A program made the translations under genes and the position numbers. The notes beneath the pieces are model-generated. The model was not told the DNA's origin. It saw only the letters and a list, made by a program, of their open reading frames with translations, and did not search any database. Source: Thermoleptolyngbya sichuanensis A183 (GTDB taxonomy: Bacteria > Cyanobacteriota > Cyanobacteriia > Elainellales > Elainellaceae). From it: DNA of 64,000 nt. This document shows, in pieces, positions 17,772-26,787 of the stretch (position 1 is the stretch's first letter; every line of letters begins with the position of its first letter). The stretch is from positions 5,208,001 through 5,272,000 of the forward strand of contig NZ_CP053661.1 of assembly GCF_013177315.1 (NCBI RefSeq). The letters are read 5' to 3'.

Positions 17772-18587
17772 CTATCCGAGTGAAACCAGATCTCCAGTGA
17801 AGACAGCGCCCCCGGTGTGAGGCTCCGCAAGTCGGGTGTTGACAGTCAGCCGATAGAAATGGTTGAAGCGCGATCGCTCGGCCCAGGCTGGCAGCGTTTC
17901 TTGCCGCTTTGCCACAAAGATTTTTTGAAAGCCGGGATCGGCAATGCCTGTTTTGGAGTTGCGCGTGGGCACTACGCAGCGCTGGCACGGGTTTACCCCC
18001 AGCAGCCGGATGCTGCCAATCTGAAACGCGACAGCCTGATCGGCCTGGGCAAAGAGCCGATCTTCCCAAAAGGCGGGCACACCTGCAATTTCAAGATTGG
18101 TGCGGAAGCGGGCGCGAACTTCCTCTACGGTTAGGGCGGGGGTTAAGGCGGGATACCAAGTGGCGATCGCCTCCAGCGTGGCCAGACTCACAATCGTTGG
18201 GCCCGGCGACTGCGTATCGTCTGGAAAACCCATCTCCAGGTTTTGGCGGAGGTAAACCGGAAAGCCAAAGTATTCACTCAGCCATGCTTCTAGATCTTTC
18301 TGCTCTGGTTCAAGCGGGAAGGTGCTGGACGAGATATTTCCGTTCAATGCTGTATCCGAGTTTCGGAACGAAACCGTGTTCGCAGCAAGGTCAAACTCGG
18401 CCCGGAGAGCGTGTATTTTTGCGTGTCGCTTGCCGTTCACAAACTGCCCTGCTTGGTCGAACAGGGCAAACTGGCGATCGCCCTTCAACGCGCCACTCCT
18501 CAGCACCTCCGCAGACTGAATGCCCACGCCATCCAGGGACTTAATCGGATAGATGAAAATTTGCGAAACGTGGGGAACTGTCGTCAT
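17772..18587 (-). CDS. MOSC domain protein
   Basis: Cytoplasmic protein of 271 residues with an N-terminal MOSC beta-barrel (IFIYPIKSLDGVGI; LKGDRQFALFDQ) and a C-terminal MOSC domain carrying the conserved cysteine (LGVNPCQRCVVPTRNS). MOSC domains bind molybdenum cofactor or carry sulfur; relatives include YcbX and the mARC reductases, which detoxify N-hydroxylated compounds. No fused ferredoxin domain is present, unlike YcbX. The ATG start overlaps the last four bases of the upstream GH5 gene (18584-18587), so the two are translationally coupled, although their functions have no obvious link. Confidence 0.88.
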   Translation of the reverse strand: MTTVPHVSQIFIYPIKSLDGVGIQSAEVLRSGALKGDRQFALFDQAGQFVNGKRHAKIHALRAEFDLAANTVSFRNSDTALNGNISSSTFPLEPEQKDLEAWLSEYFGFPVYLRQNLEMGFPDDTQSPGPTIVSLATLEAIATWYPALTPALTVEEVRARFRTNLEIAGVPAFWEDRLFAQADQAVAFQIGSIRLLGVNPCQRCVVPTRNSKTGIADPGFQKIFVAKRQETLPAWAERSRFNHFYRLTVNTRLAEPHTGGAVFTGDLVSLG

Positions 18588-20119
18588 CCTGTTCCGGTGT
18601 AGCTGAAGTAGCTGGCTCCCAAATTGAGCCGTTGCGTTCCCTCCACAATAGCAATTAACTCGTCCTGGCGATCCAGCGCACCGTTGCCGTTGGTGTCCAA
18701 AAAGATGCCCGTGCCCCGAAAGCGGCGAATCGGCGACGCGCCCAGCAGATATTGGCTACGGTTGCCGTGGAGTTGGATCGTATCTTCGCCAGGTTTGAAA
18801 TCTTTGAGCAGGGCGTAGTCCCTCAGTCCTGGCTGGTCGGGCTTGCCGTCGTCATAAAACGCCATCGTGGCATCGCCTAGCCAAAAGCGATCGCGCCCGG
18901 TTCCGCCAATCAGCACGTCTACGCTGTTGCGCCCGGTGCTGTCGCCTATGCCGTTCAGGATATCGTTGCCGCCGCGCCCGTCCAGTCGATTGCTGCGGAA
19001 GTCGCCCACCAGCACGTTGCCCAATCGAGTGCCCAGCAGCACGTCGGTTTTTGCCAGACGAGGCGGCAGCCGCAAGCTCAAGGCTCTGACGATTTCTCGA
19101 TCGAGAATCGGCTGGTTGCCCTGCCATTCCGCAAAGCCAAAGTTGCTGTCTACGTAGCCCCAGGAGGCCCAGCCGATGCCAAATTCCTCCAGCACGGTGC
19201 GCGTGTCTCGCAGCCAGCGTGTGCGATCCAGGGCAGACACGTTGGCGGCGTATACGCCAAACTCGGTGCAAATCAGCGTCACGCCGTTCTGCCGGGCCCA
19301 CTGCGCGGCTTCGCCAATGCGCGATCGCAGTTTGTGAATATCCCACTGCTGTTGCCCATAGTCCAAAATCGCCGCCCGCGCTACCGGGTCGCCGACCTGC
19401 TGTGCTAGGAATTGCACGGTATTGGGGCTGGCGGGATAGGGGACATTCCGCAGTCTGCTCTCAAAGGCATCGCCAATCCACGATGCACCCTGATGCGTGA
19501 AGATAAATGGCTCGTAGAAGTGGAAGTCGTAAATGACGTTTGGGTCGGGCAGCGGCTGCAACTGCACCAGCGTCGAGATATTTTGCCAGAAGGCGCTGAC
19601 GGCAATCAGCGTGTGCTGGGGGGCGACCTCGCGGATGCTGCGAAAGAGGGCCTGCTGAATCAGCTCCCAGGCTTTGGGATCGCTGCGAAAGACGGGTTCG
19701 TTCATCGGCTGGATGAACGTCAGGTCAGGATTCGTCGTCTTGTGTAGATGGGCGGCGAGCGATCGCCAAAATGCCGTAAACATCCGCCGAAATTGCGGAT
19801 TTTCTAAACTGGCGGAGTAATTATTCTGGCTGCCGTCGATCAGCGGCGTGCTGTGCAAATCGACCACTACGCCGAGCTTTTGCGCCTGCGCCTGGGCGAT
19901 CGCCCGATTCAGCCGGATGAGAGCCTGAGGATTGAGCCGATTGGGTGCGGTGTCGCTATACAGCACCGAAAAGTCGATGGGAATCCGCACGTAGGTGATA
20001 CCCATCCGCCTCATTAGGGCGAAGTCGCGCTTGCCATAGGGATTGGGGTTCGCTCGATCGGGATACCAGAACCAGTTGGCCAGGTTGACTCCCCGTGCCA
20101 GCACGTCAGTGCGAGCCAT
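18584..20119 (-). CDS. GH5 glycoside hydrolase with RTX-like C-terminal domain
   Basis: Cellulase-type glycosidase of 511 residues. The GH5 barrel (about 1-360) begins ARGVNLANWFWYPD and shows the acid/base E141 (QPMNEPVF) and nucleophile E286 (LICTEFGVY). A C-terminal region (about 375-511) carries calcium-binding-like repeats (GRGGNDILNGIGD, VLIGGTGRDRFWLGD) and an EF-hand-like loop (DTNGNGALDRQDE). It has no N-terminal signal peptide, which fits export by a type I system reading a C-terminal RTX signal. The substrate could be cellulose, another beta-glucan or the cell's own sheath. It overlaps the MOSC gene by four bases. Confidence 0.88.
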   Translation of the reverse strand: MARTDVLARGVNLANWFWYPDRANPNPYGKRDFALMRRMGITYVRIPIDFSVLYSDTAPNRLNPQALIRLNRAIAQAQAQKLGVVVDLHSTPLIDGSQNNYSASLENPQFRRMFTAFWRSLAAHLHKTTNPDLTFIQPMNEPVFRSDPKAWELIQQALFRSIREVAPQHTLIAVSAFWQNISTLVQLQPLPDPNVIYDFHFYEPFIFTHQGASWIGDAFESRLRNVPYPASPNTVQFLAQQVGDPVARAAILDYGQQQWDIHKLRSRIGEAAQWARQNGVTLICTEFGVYAANVSALDRTRWLRDTRTVLEEFGIGWASWGYVDSNFGFAEWQGNQPILDREIVRALSLRLPPRLAKTDVLLGTRLGNVLVGDFRSNRLDGRGGNDILNGIGDSTGRNSVDVLIGGTGRDRFWLGDATMAFYDDGKPDQPGLRDYALLKDFKPGEDTIQLHGNRSQYLLGASPIRRFRGTGIFLDTNGNGALDRQDELIAIVEGTQRLNLGASYFSYTGTG

Positions 20120-20385
20120 AGCAGGATTCCGCAGCAGGATTCATATAGAAGGCGATAAACGGCGAGGTTGGAATGCCAGAGAATACGCAAATTACCCACA
20201 CACGGCTGTATCAAAGCTATGTCTGTGCGTCAGGATAGTTTCATGTTCTCAGTTTTCTTTTCGCCCAAAAGCCTGTCGGACTCGCCCCTACAGAACTTTC
20301 ACACGCGATTGACCTGCTATGAAGCTTCTGTGACTGGAGTTGGGAAACTAGCGAATGAGATGCTCAGCCAGGGCACACGCCGCAG

Positions 20386-20769
20386 CTAAGGAACTGGCGT
20401 TTCGGCGGCAGCGGGCGCAGGAGGCAAAGCGTCTGGCTGGGCTTGTTGCTGCTGCTGTTCTAAAATAGCTCGCTGGCGTGCCCGAAATTGCTCAGCGGCG
20501 GAGTTGATATTTTGCTGCTGCTGACGACGAAACTCCTCTGGAGAGCGAATCGAGCCGTAGTTAAGCTGATGAATCAGGTCGTGAATACCGCTCATCGGAT
20601 TGTCGTTGCGATCTGAAAAGAGATCTCGGCTTTCAGTCTGCGACGGCGTGACAAGATCGCCAGCAGTGGATTGAGCAGACGCAAGACTCGTGCCCAGTGC
20701 CACCACAACGGCTGCGCTAGCGGTTCCCAAGGCGGCTTGCCAGATTAAGCGGGTGACGAATGAATTCAT
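20386..20769 (-). CDS. Secreted Gln-rich hypothetical protein
   Basis: Encodes 127 residues with a clear signal peptide (hydrophobic core about 14-30, likely cut after SLASA near residue 32). The mature part is about 95 residues, with a short helical stretch (GIHDLIHQLNYGSIRSPEEF), a Gln-rich coiled-coil-like segment (RRQQQQNINSAAEQF through ILEQQQQQAQ) and a Pro/Ala tail. Expected in the periplasm or thylakoid lumen. I do not recognise a named family. It lies alone between the GH5 and ABC permease genes on the same strand. Confidence 0.6.
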   Translation of the reverse strand: MNSFVTRLIWQAALGTASAAVVVALGTSLASAQSTAGDLVTPSQTESRDLFSDRNDNPMSGIHDLIHQLNYGSIRSPEEFRRQQQQNINSAAEQFRARQRAILEQQQQQAQPDALPPAPAAAETPVP

Positions 20770-20978
20770 GACTTGCTACTCCAGATTTCACACCTGCGGG
20801 TGATAGGTCTTCGTTCGATGGTTTCTTTCAATGGTTTCGGATGCGTCTCTAGAACCAAACCTTCAAGAACTGAATACTTCAGACGCAACACCTGGCGAAA
20901 ATGCTCCCTGGCATCATAACAAACCCTAACCGGAATTAACGTAACCAGGATCAACAGTATCGCTGAACCTCATCCTGC

Positions 20979-21884
20979 TCAGGCAAAGCTGCGGCTGAGG
21001 AGCGATCGCACGCCCAGCAACGCCACCACGCCAAAGCCCGCCAGCACTAGCAGCGCTCCGCCCATCGTCACATCGCCAAACGGCGCATTCATCACCACGC
21101 TGCCCAGCGACCAGTCCGCGTGGTTATACACGTAGCGAATGGGTTCGATAGCGTAGCTCAGCGGGTTTAGCGAAGCCACCCACTGCAACCAGCGCGGCAT
21201 AAAGCTGAGCGGCGCGAGGGCCGTGCTGGCAAACAGCAGCGGCAGATTGGTTACAAAGATTACAGCAATTAGTTCAATATGCCCCGGTAGCGCAAAGGCC
21301 AACCCCAGGCTAATTGCCGTCACCGCCACCACCAGCAGCAGGATAATCGCCGCCACCAGCGCCAGCCCGCCCACACCAGGGAAACCCGCGCCCAGAAACG
21401 CACTCATGGCGATAATGACTGCCGTTTGCAGTACGCTCAGCGTGGTGATGAAGATGGCGGAGGCCGCCACAATGGAAAACCGCGACACCAACGGAGCCAC
21501 CAGCAGCCGATTCAGAAAGCCAAACTCCCGGTCGAACATGACGGGCAAGCCCGCATTCAGCGCTCCCCCAAAGGCAGTAAACACCATTACGCCTGCACCA
21601 AGGAACTGCCCATAGTTTGCGCTGCCGCCAAACAGACCCGGCGGCACGTTTTGAAACAGCGCCCCAAATAGCACCAGCCACATGACGGGCTGAATCAATC
21701 CGGCGATTAGCGTTGTGGGGCGGCGCTGGAGCTGGATAAACAGCCGCTTGGTCAACGCGGTCGTTTCTTGAAGAAAGTCGCTGAGCGGGGAAGAGGCAGG
21801 GGCGATCGCCGCTGCGCCTCCATTCGGGCGCAACCTCTCCAGATTGGGCTGGGGCGGGGTAACAGTCTGGCTCATGGGATTCAC
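20979..21884 (-). CDS. ABC-2 type transporter permease
   Basis: Inner-membrane permease of about 301 residues (298 if the second ATG at 21875 is used) of the ABC-2/DrrB type, with six membrane segments after a cytoplasmic N-terminus. Typical blocks are TLIAGLIQPVMWLVLFGALF, a re-entrant region after a conserved FDREFGFLNRLLVAP loop, and ALAPLSFMPRWLQWVASLNP. Such proteins export drugs, lipids or polysaccharides with a separate ATPase. No ATPase gene is next to it, so the partner is encoded elsewhere. Substrate unknown. Confidence 0.85.
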   Translation of the reverse strand: MNPMSQTVTPPQPNLERLRPNGGAAAIAPASSPLSDFLQETTALTKRLFIQLQRRPTTLIAGLIQPVMWLVLFGALFQNVPPGLFGGSANYGQFLGAGVMVFTAFGGALNAGLPVMFDREFGFLNRLLVAPLVSRFSIVAASAIFITTLSVLQTAVIIAMSAFLGAGFPGVGGLALVAAIILLLVVAVTAISLGLAFALPGHIELIAVIFVTNLPLLFASTALAPLSFMPRWLQWVASLNPLSYAIEPIRYVYNHADWSLGSVVMNAPFGDVTMGGALLVLAGFGVVALLGVRSLLSRSFA

Positions 21885-22180
21885 ACAATCGCGACTGGAA
21901 GAGTTGGGTATGAAGCTACGAACTGCCGTATGACACCCTTATTTAGACTTTAAACTTAGATGTCCTAGTGTAAGTCCTAGTAAATAGCGTAGCGTATCGC
22001 GGAATTTCGGTTCTGGGAAACGAGACTTTGCGGCGTTTGAACCATTGCAGGATCGTAGACGATGCTTGAAGCGCAATGCTTGAAGCAATGTGTTTTGGAT
22101 CGAAACACGCTCAAAAATTGCGAGTGGGTGGCTTCGCCGTGTAGAATTGTAGACTGTGTGAAATTTATGGCAGGACGACC

Positions 22181-22378
22181 ATGCCCAAGCTAAAAACTCG
22201 GAAAGCGGCTGCTAAGCGCTTTGAGCGCACTGGCAGCGGCAAGATCCGCCGCCGCAAGGCCTATCGCAATCACCTGTTGCAGCACAAGACCGCAACCCGC
22301 AAGCGCCGCCTAGGTCAAAAGGCCGACGTGCATGAGCGCGACGCAGAAAATGTGGAACTGATGCTGCCTTATCTCTAA
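22181..22378 (+). CDS. rpmI: 50S ribosomal protein L35
   Basis: Highly basic 65-residue large-subunit protein beginning [20 protein letters not shown] and ending with the usual hydrophobic tail (LMLPYL). Length and sequence are typical. It precedes rplT, the arrangement found in most bacteria, where IF3 and L20 commonly regulate the operon; here infC is not adjacent. A GGA-rich sequence (caggacgacc) stands just before the ATG. The 203-base gap to rplT contains a HIP1-centred palindrome TTGGGCGATCGCCCAA at about 22419-22434. Confidence 0.97.
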   Translation: MPKLKTRKAAAKRFERTGSGKIRRRKAYRNHLLQHKTATRKRRLGQKADVHERDAENVELMLPYL

Positions 22379-22581
22379 GGAATGGAACGCCAGGGAATAG
22401 AAAGGATGGAGGGTAAATTGGGCGATCGCCCAACTTTGCAAATCTCCTGAGACTCACTATTCTTGGGCTTCTTTTCACCTGGGCTTCTTTTCAAAGGGTT
22501 GGGCGCATGGCCTGGAATCACCTACCGCCTGCGGCTGCCCAATGACCGACTCAACTTTTAACCAAGTGTAGGGACTGAATT

Positions 22582-22938
22582 ATGACTCGTGTAAAGCGCG
22601 GAAACGTGGCGCGGAAGCGCCGGAAGAAGATTTTGAAGCTGGCGAAGGGCTTTCGGGGGTCACACTCCACCCTGTTTCGCACTGCAAACCAACAGGTGAT
22701 GAAGGCACTGCGGAACGCCTACCGCGATCGCCGCAAGCGGAAGCGCGATTTTCGCCGCCTCTGGATCACCCGCATCAACGCCGCCGCCCGTCAGCACGGC
22801 ATGAGCTATAGCCAGCTCATCGGCAGCCTGCACAAAGCCAACATCGAAATCAACCGCAAGATGCTGGCGCAGATGGCGATTCTCGATCCGGCGGGCTTTG
22901 GCAAGGTCATCGAAGTGGCAAGCAAAGCAAAGGGTTAG
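22582..22938 (+). CDS. rplT: 50S ribosomal protein L20
   Basis: Basic 118-residue protein that binds 23S rRNA early in assembly. Family features are clear: start [20 protein letters not shown], the [20 protein letters not shown] region and the C-terminal globular part ([19 protein letters not shown]). Length is normal. It lies 203 bases after rpmI and 8 bases before a periplasmic binding protein gene on the same strand. That gene may therefore be read from the same transcript. Confidence 0.97.
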   Translation: MTRVKRGNVARKRRKKILKLAKGFRGSHSTLFRTANQQVMKALRNAYRDRRKRKRDFRRLWITRINAAARQHGMSYSQLIGSLHKANIEINRKMLAQMAILDPAGFGKVIEVASKAKG

Positions 22939-22946
22939 GTAAGCGC

Positions 22947-23723
22947 TTGATCAAGCTGCGAGTTGCGAGTTTGATCTTAGGAATTTGGGCGGGGGTGCAG
23001 TGTGCTGTGCCCCCGTTCGCTCATGGGGCGGATCTGGACACGATTCGGCGGCGCGGCTACTTAATTGTGGCGGTGAAGGACAACCTGCCGCCGCTGGGCT
23101 TTCAGGACCCGTCAGGCACGCTGCAAGGGCTGGAAATTGACCTAGCGCGACAGCTTGCAACGGAGTTGCTGGGCCGTCCCGACGCGGTGGAACTGCGCCC
23201 TGTGGCAAATCAAGAGCGAGTGGCGGCGCTGCTGGCAGATGACGTGGATCTGGTCATCGCCCGCATGACGCTGACGGCCTCGCGGGCACGGCTGGTGGAC
23301 TTCAGCGAGATCTATTATCTGGATGGAACCGCGCTGATCACCCGCGACAGCACGATTCAGCGCATGGCCCACCTGCGCCGTCGGGCGATCGCCGTTCTTG
23401 CCCATTCCAGCACGATTGCCGTCGTGCGATCGCGCTTGCCCCAGGCACAGTTGGTCGGCGTAAGTTCCTATCAAGAGGCGCTGACGCTCATGGAAGCAGG
23501 CCAGGTCGCTGCCTTTGCCGCCGATGCCAGCGTTCTGATTGGCTGGGCCCAGGGCAACCCCAATTACCAGGTCTTACCAGAGCGGCTATCGGGGGAACCG
23601 CTGGCGATCGCCATGCCGAGGGGACATCGCTATCAGAGCCTGCGGCAGCGGGTAAATCAGACCGTCCTGCGGCTTAGGGAAACGGGCTGGCTGGGCGATC
23701 GCATTCGGTTTTGGGGCCTGTAG
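22947..23723 (+). CDS. Periplasmic amino-acid-type binding protein (SBP family 3)
   Basis: Solute-binding protein of 258 residues. A signal peptide (about 1-28, ending PPFAHGAD) precedes an SBP_bac_3 domain: DTIRRRGYLIVAVKDNLPPL, the family block GLEIDLARQLATELLG, and MTLTASRARLVDFSEIYY, in which the arginine normally contacts the ligand carboxylate. This class binds polar amino acids for ABC uptake or acts as a sensor. It starts at TTG 22947, 8 bases after rplT; no ATG fits the signal peptide. No permease or ATPase gene is adjacent, so the partners are elsewhere or the protein works alone. Confidence 0.85.
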   Translation: MIKLRVASLILGIWAGVQCAVPPFAHGADLDTIRRRGYLIVAVKDNLPPLGFQDPSGTLQGLEIDLARQLATELLGRPDAVELRPVANQERVAALLADDVDLVIARMTLTASRARLVDFSEIYYLDGTALITRDSTIQRMAHLRRRAIAVLAHSSTIAVVRSRLPQAQLVGVSSYQEALTLMEAGQVAAFAADASVLIGWAQGNPNYQVLPERLSGEPLAIAMPRGHRYQSLRQRVNQTVLRLRETGWLGDRIRFWGL

Positions 23724-23755
23724 CATGGGAACCTTAGCAACGGGGAGCAAGCGCC

Positions 23756-24394
23756 ATGAACTTGGATCAGAATCCACCGCAAAACCCACAGCGCGATCTG
23801 CAAAACGATCTGCAACATGGTCACCCGGCCGTGTTCCTCGACCGCGACGGCGTGCTGAATATCGAAGCGGGCTACATTTACAAACTGGAAAACCTGAACC
23901 TGATTCCCGGCGTGGCGCAGGCAGTGCGGCGGCTGAACGATCGCGGTCTGTTCTGCTGTCTAGTGTCCAACCAGTCGGGCCCGGCGCGGGGCTACTATCC
24001 CCGATCGCACGTTGATAACTTGCACGAACGCCTCTGTCGCCTACTACACGAAGAGGCGGGCGCATGGCTCGACGCAATTTACTATTGCCCTGACCTCAGC
24101 CCGCCCGAAGGCGGCACGGTTGCCGAATTTTCCCGCTGGACAACCTGGCGCAAGCCCAATACCGGAATGCTCGTCGCCGCCGCCTGGGAGCATCATCTGG
24201 ACATTCGCCGCAGCTTCATGGTGGGCGACAAGGCGACGGACGTAGATCTGGCCCACAATGCCGGGTGCAAAGGCATTCTGGTGCAAACGGGCTATGGCGA
24301 TCGCGTCCTGGCCGGAGCCTACCAGCACCAGACCCAACCCGACTATGTGGCCGAAAACCTGGCCGCCGCCGTCGAGTGGATCTGCGCCGCCTAG
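23756..24394 (+). CDS. HAD-IIIA phosphatase, GmhB-like
   Basis: Cytoplasmic HAD-superfamily phosphatase of 212 residues resembling D-glycero-D-manno-heptose-1,7-bisphosphate 7-phosphatase, a step in making nucleotide-activated heptose. HAD motifs are all present: VFLDRDGVLN (nucleophile and acid/base Asp), LVSNQSG, the lysine in WRKPNTGM, and VGDKATDVDLA. A Cys between motifs (YYCPDL) fits the Cys-rich zinc loop of GmhB only partly, so the substrate could be a different sugar or histidinol phosphate. ATG at 23756 is preceded by GGGGAG. Confidence 0.82.
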   Translation: MNLDQNPPQNPQRDLQNDLQHGHPAVFLDRDGVLNIEAGYIYKLENLNLIPGVAQAVRRLNDRGLFCCLVSNQSGPARGYYPRSHVDNLHERLCRLLHEEAGAWLDAIYYCPDLSPPEGGTVAEFSRWTTWRKPNTGMLVAAAWEHHLDIRRSFMVGDKATDVDLAHNAGCKGILVQTGYGDRVLAGAYQHQTQPDYVAENLAAAVEWICAA

Positions 24395-24473
24395 CACTAA
24401 CTTTGCGACTGGATGTTTGCGACTAGTTTTAGACTGGCAATCTAAAATCACCAATCTAAAATCCAAAATCGGA

Positions 24474-25730
24474 CTATTCCATCACAATCCAATCGCCCGA
24501 CACCCACTCGCCCCGCTCTAGCTGCACCCAGCCGCCGCTACGTCGCCCCGTCAGCGCTACCCGGCTACCGTTAGGAATCGTTCCCACGACCTGCCCACCG
24601 GGGCTATTGCGGACATTCAGCGAGCTGCCGTTGGTGCGGACTCGCCCGAAGGAAATATCGCCGCCCACATTTCCAGAGGGATTATCAACCAGCCAATTAT
24701 TAGATACCCAGGTGCCGTTGGTGCGCTCAACCCATTCGCCGCTGCGGCGACCTGTGAGTTCGACCCGACTGCCGTTGGCGATCGCCCCAATAATGGTGCC
24801 GCCGGGCGCATTGCGGACATTCAGCGGGCTGCCGTTGGTTGCGACAAATTTAGTACCCTGATCGCCTCCGATGGGCGGCTGCGGGGTAGGGGGTTGCGGC
24901 GTGGGCGGCTGGGGCGTAGTTCCCGGATTGGTCGTAATCCAATTACTCGAAATCCAGGTGCCGTTGGTGCGCTCAGCCCATTCACCGCTGCGCCGACCCG
25001 TCAGATCCACCCGGCTGCCGTTGGCGATTGATCCAACAACTGCGCCGCCGGGGGCATTTCGCACGTTCAGCGGGCTGCCATTAGTCCGCACAAAGGCGGT
25101 GCTGCTACCTGCGCCCACACCGGGGCTGGGGGTGGGGCTGGGCGGAGGAGTCGTGACGGGCGGCTGGCTGTAGGTAATGTAGCGGCCATCGACCCAGGTG
25201 CTGTTGGTGCGTTCCAAAAAGCCGTTGCTGGAACGACCCGTCAGTTCGACTCGCGTGCCGTTGGGCAGCGTGCCTACAATTGCCCCACCAGGCGCACTGC
25301 GGACATTCAACGGCTCTCCCGAAGTATTCACAAAGCCTACTGCTCGGTCGGTGCCGCTGGGGGGCTGGGTCGGGCTGGTATTGCCCACCGCAACCCAGTC
25401 GGCGGAAACCCAGGTGCCGTTGGCCAGTTCTAGATAGTTGCCGCTGCGGCGACCCGTTAGCTCAACCCGTGCGCCGTTGGGCAAGCTGCTGACCACTGGT
25501 CCGCCTGGGGTGCTGCGGACGTTCAACGGGTTGCCATTGGTCTGCACAGTGCCCGTAGCGGCCATTGCAGACCCCGCCGTGCCGACAACCAGAGCCGCTG
25601 CCAAGATCTGCGCCGAGAGCCACGCTGCGCTGGTGGGCGAGGGCAATAGCTCGCTCAGGTCGCGCAATTCGGGCGCTGGCTCGGTGCTTTCGTAGAGGAG
25701 GGCGGTGTGGAGATAGGCGAGGGATTCCAT
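24474..25730 (-). CDS. Protein with five SH3b repeats
   Basis: Encodes 418 residues. The N-terminus (about 1-60) has a leading cytoplasmic stretch and a hydrophobic segment ending AGSAMAATG, a signal peptide or anchor. Five bacterial SH3 (SH3b) modules follow, each opening with a variant of NPLNVRSTPGG and closing with a W-containing strand. Pro/Thr/Gly-rich linkers separate most of them. SH3b domains bind peptidoglycan or peptides outside the membrane. The repeats are also similar at DNA level (about 24500-25560), so unequal crossing-over could change their number. No catalytic domain is present, so a binding or scaffolding role is inferred. Confidence 0.8.
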   Translation of the reverse strand: MESLAYLHTALLYESTEPAPELRDLSELLPSPTSAAWLSAQILAAALVVGTAGSAMAATGTVQTNGNPLNVRSTPGGPVVSSLPNGARVELTGRRSGNYLELANGTWVSADWVAVGNTSPTQPPSGTDRAVGFVNTSGEPLNVRSAPGGAIVGTLPNGTRVELTGRSSNGFLERTNSTWVDGRYITYSQPPVTTPPPSPTPSPGVGAGSSTAFVRTNGSPLNVRNAPGGAVVGSIANGSRVDLTGRRSGEWAERTNGTWISSNWITTNPGTTPQPPTPQPPTPQPPIGGDQGTKFVATNGSPLNVRNAPGGTIIGAIANGSRVELTGRRSGEWVERTNGTWVSNNWLVDNPSGNVGGDISFGRVRTNGSSLNVRNSPGGQVVGTIPNGSRVALTGRRSGGWVQLERGEWVSGDWIVME

Positions 25731-25769
25731 AGCGGTGTGACCTTTGTTTTACAGGATTTCTTACAGGTG

Positions 25770-25861
25770 CAGGACTGACACACTTGCGATGAGTTTTCTG
25801 GGTTTTGGACGATTTCTTGCGGGCGCAACCCGCGAGAAATCGTCCAATTGCGTCAGTCCTA
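25770..25861 (+). repeat. 92-bp miniature element, copy 1
   Basis: First of four copies of a 92-bp palindromic element. Its ends read CAGGACTGACACA and, in reverse complement, TAGGACTGACGCA. An internal hairpin is formed by GGACGATTTCTTGCGGG and its near complement CCCGCGAGAAATCGTCC. The copy is flanked by identical 5-bp direct repeats AGGTG (25765-25769 and 25862-25866). It lies just upstream of the SH3b gene. No coding capacity; it must be moved in trans. Confidence 0.88.
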
Positions 25862-25866
25862 AGGTG

Positions 25867-26787
25867 ATTTGGGGCAGGTAATCGGGGGGTGAATGATTGC
25901 GGGGATGGATAAATGAGAGGACGAAGGAACGAGAGGGGCGATCGCCAAGCTCTACAAGGGTTTACTCATAAGCGATACAGCTTATGGTACTACGATTTCG
26001 GAAAGGGCTTATTTGAGAGAAAATTCGCAGATTTTGCAAAATCTTCCTGGTTTAAGCAGCATGGATGGAACCGTGAAAGGTGAGTGGGGGGGATCGTTGC
26101 GGAGATTGCGAACTGCTGGGTTAAATCAACACCAAGCCTGACAATTAATCATGAAGATTTGCCAAACAAACGTGAGAAAACTTAACCCGCGAAGCCGGAC
26201 TATTAGAGTTTGGTTCAGCAGGACGGATTTTTGACCGCAAAAGTGCCCAGAACGCACCAGAAATTGCCCAGGGTTTGAGTTTCAGCAAGGGTTGAATCCT
26301 ATTGCTGTTCTGGGGTTTGTTCTCGTGATTTCTGGGGAGCGTCGGGTGCGCTGCGAATGATCAATTTGGGAAGTTCCAGTTTAGGAGACTCAAACAACTC
26401 ACGAATTTTGAACGAACCGTGAGACTGTCCCAGATTGTGGGCATCTTAAAACCACTCGCTTGAGTTAATACACGAGTTGAATCAGGTGCAAAGCCATCTG
26501 TTTAGAGCCGTGAAGTAACCTAACTTTCCGAAGCAAAACATAAAAGGGCGATCGCCCATCTTGCCTCAGGGGTTCACAGCATAGATGTCTATCACAAAAG
26601 TCAATTGAGAGATTAGCTGCAAAAATGACTGAGCGCAGAGATCACGCCTACCGTGAGGCAGATTGAGGATGCGTCGTGTGAGACTGTTAAACCCCTCATG
26701 CCCTTGTGTTCGTTTTGGTTCGATGGATTAGGCAAATTCGGTGTCTTGATCAGCGGCAAGCCGCATTGCTTGTCAGGAAGCCCGCCC
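25867..26787. other. Long intergenic region upstream of the PAS/GAF kinase
   Basis: About 920 bases. No standard gene is recognised. A minus-strand frame with no canonical start (26299-26445) encodes a coding-like 48-residue peptide ending in a polar, Gln/Glu-rich tail and could be a gene remnant. HIP1 octamers occur at about 25938 and 26549. The frame of the downstream kinase is open from 26653, but the sequence 26653-26787 is treated as leader, because an AGGAAG ribosome-binding site stands before the ATG at 26788. Confidence 0.5.

Noticed and set aside
20766-20954. Minus-strand 62-codon frame overlapping the start of the secreted Gln-rich protein gene
   Set aside because: Overlaps the true start, has no ribosome-binding site and an unlikely composition.
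25770-25861. Rho-independent terminators as the explanation for the 90-base hairpins
   Set aside because: No T run follows, all copies have equal length and orientation, and 5-bp flanking duplications show transposition.
26653-26787. N-terminal 45 codons of the PAS/GAF kinase frame
   Set aside because: No domain features, and a good AGGAAG site precedes the ATG at 26788.
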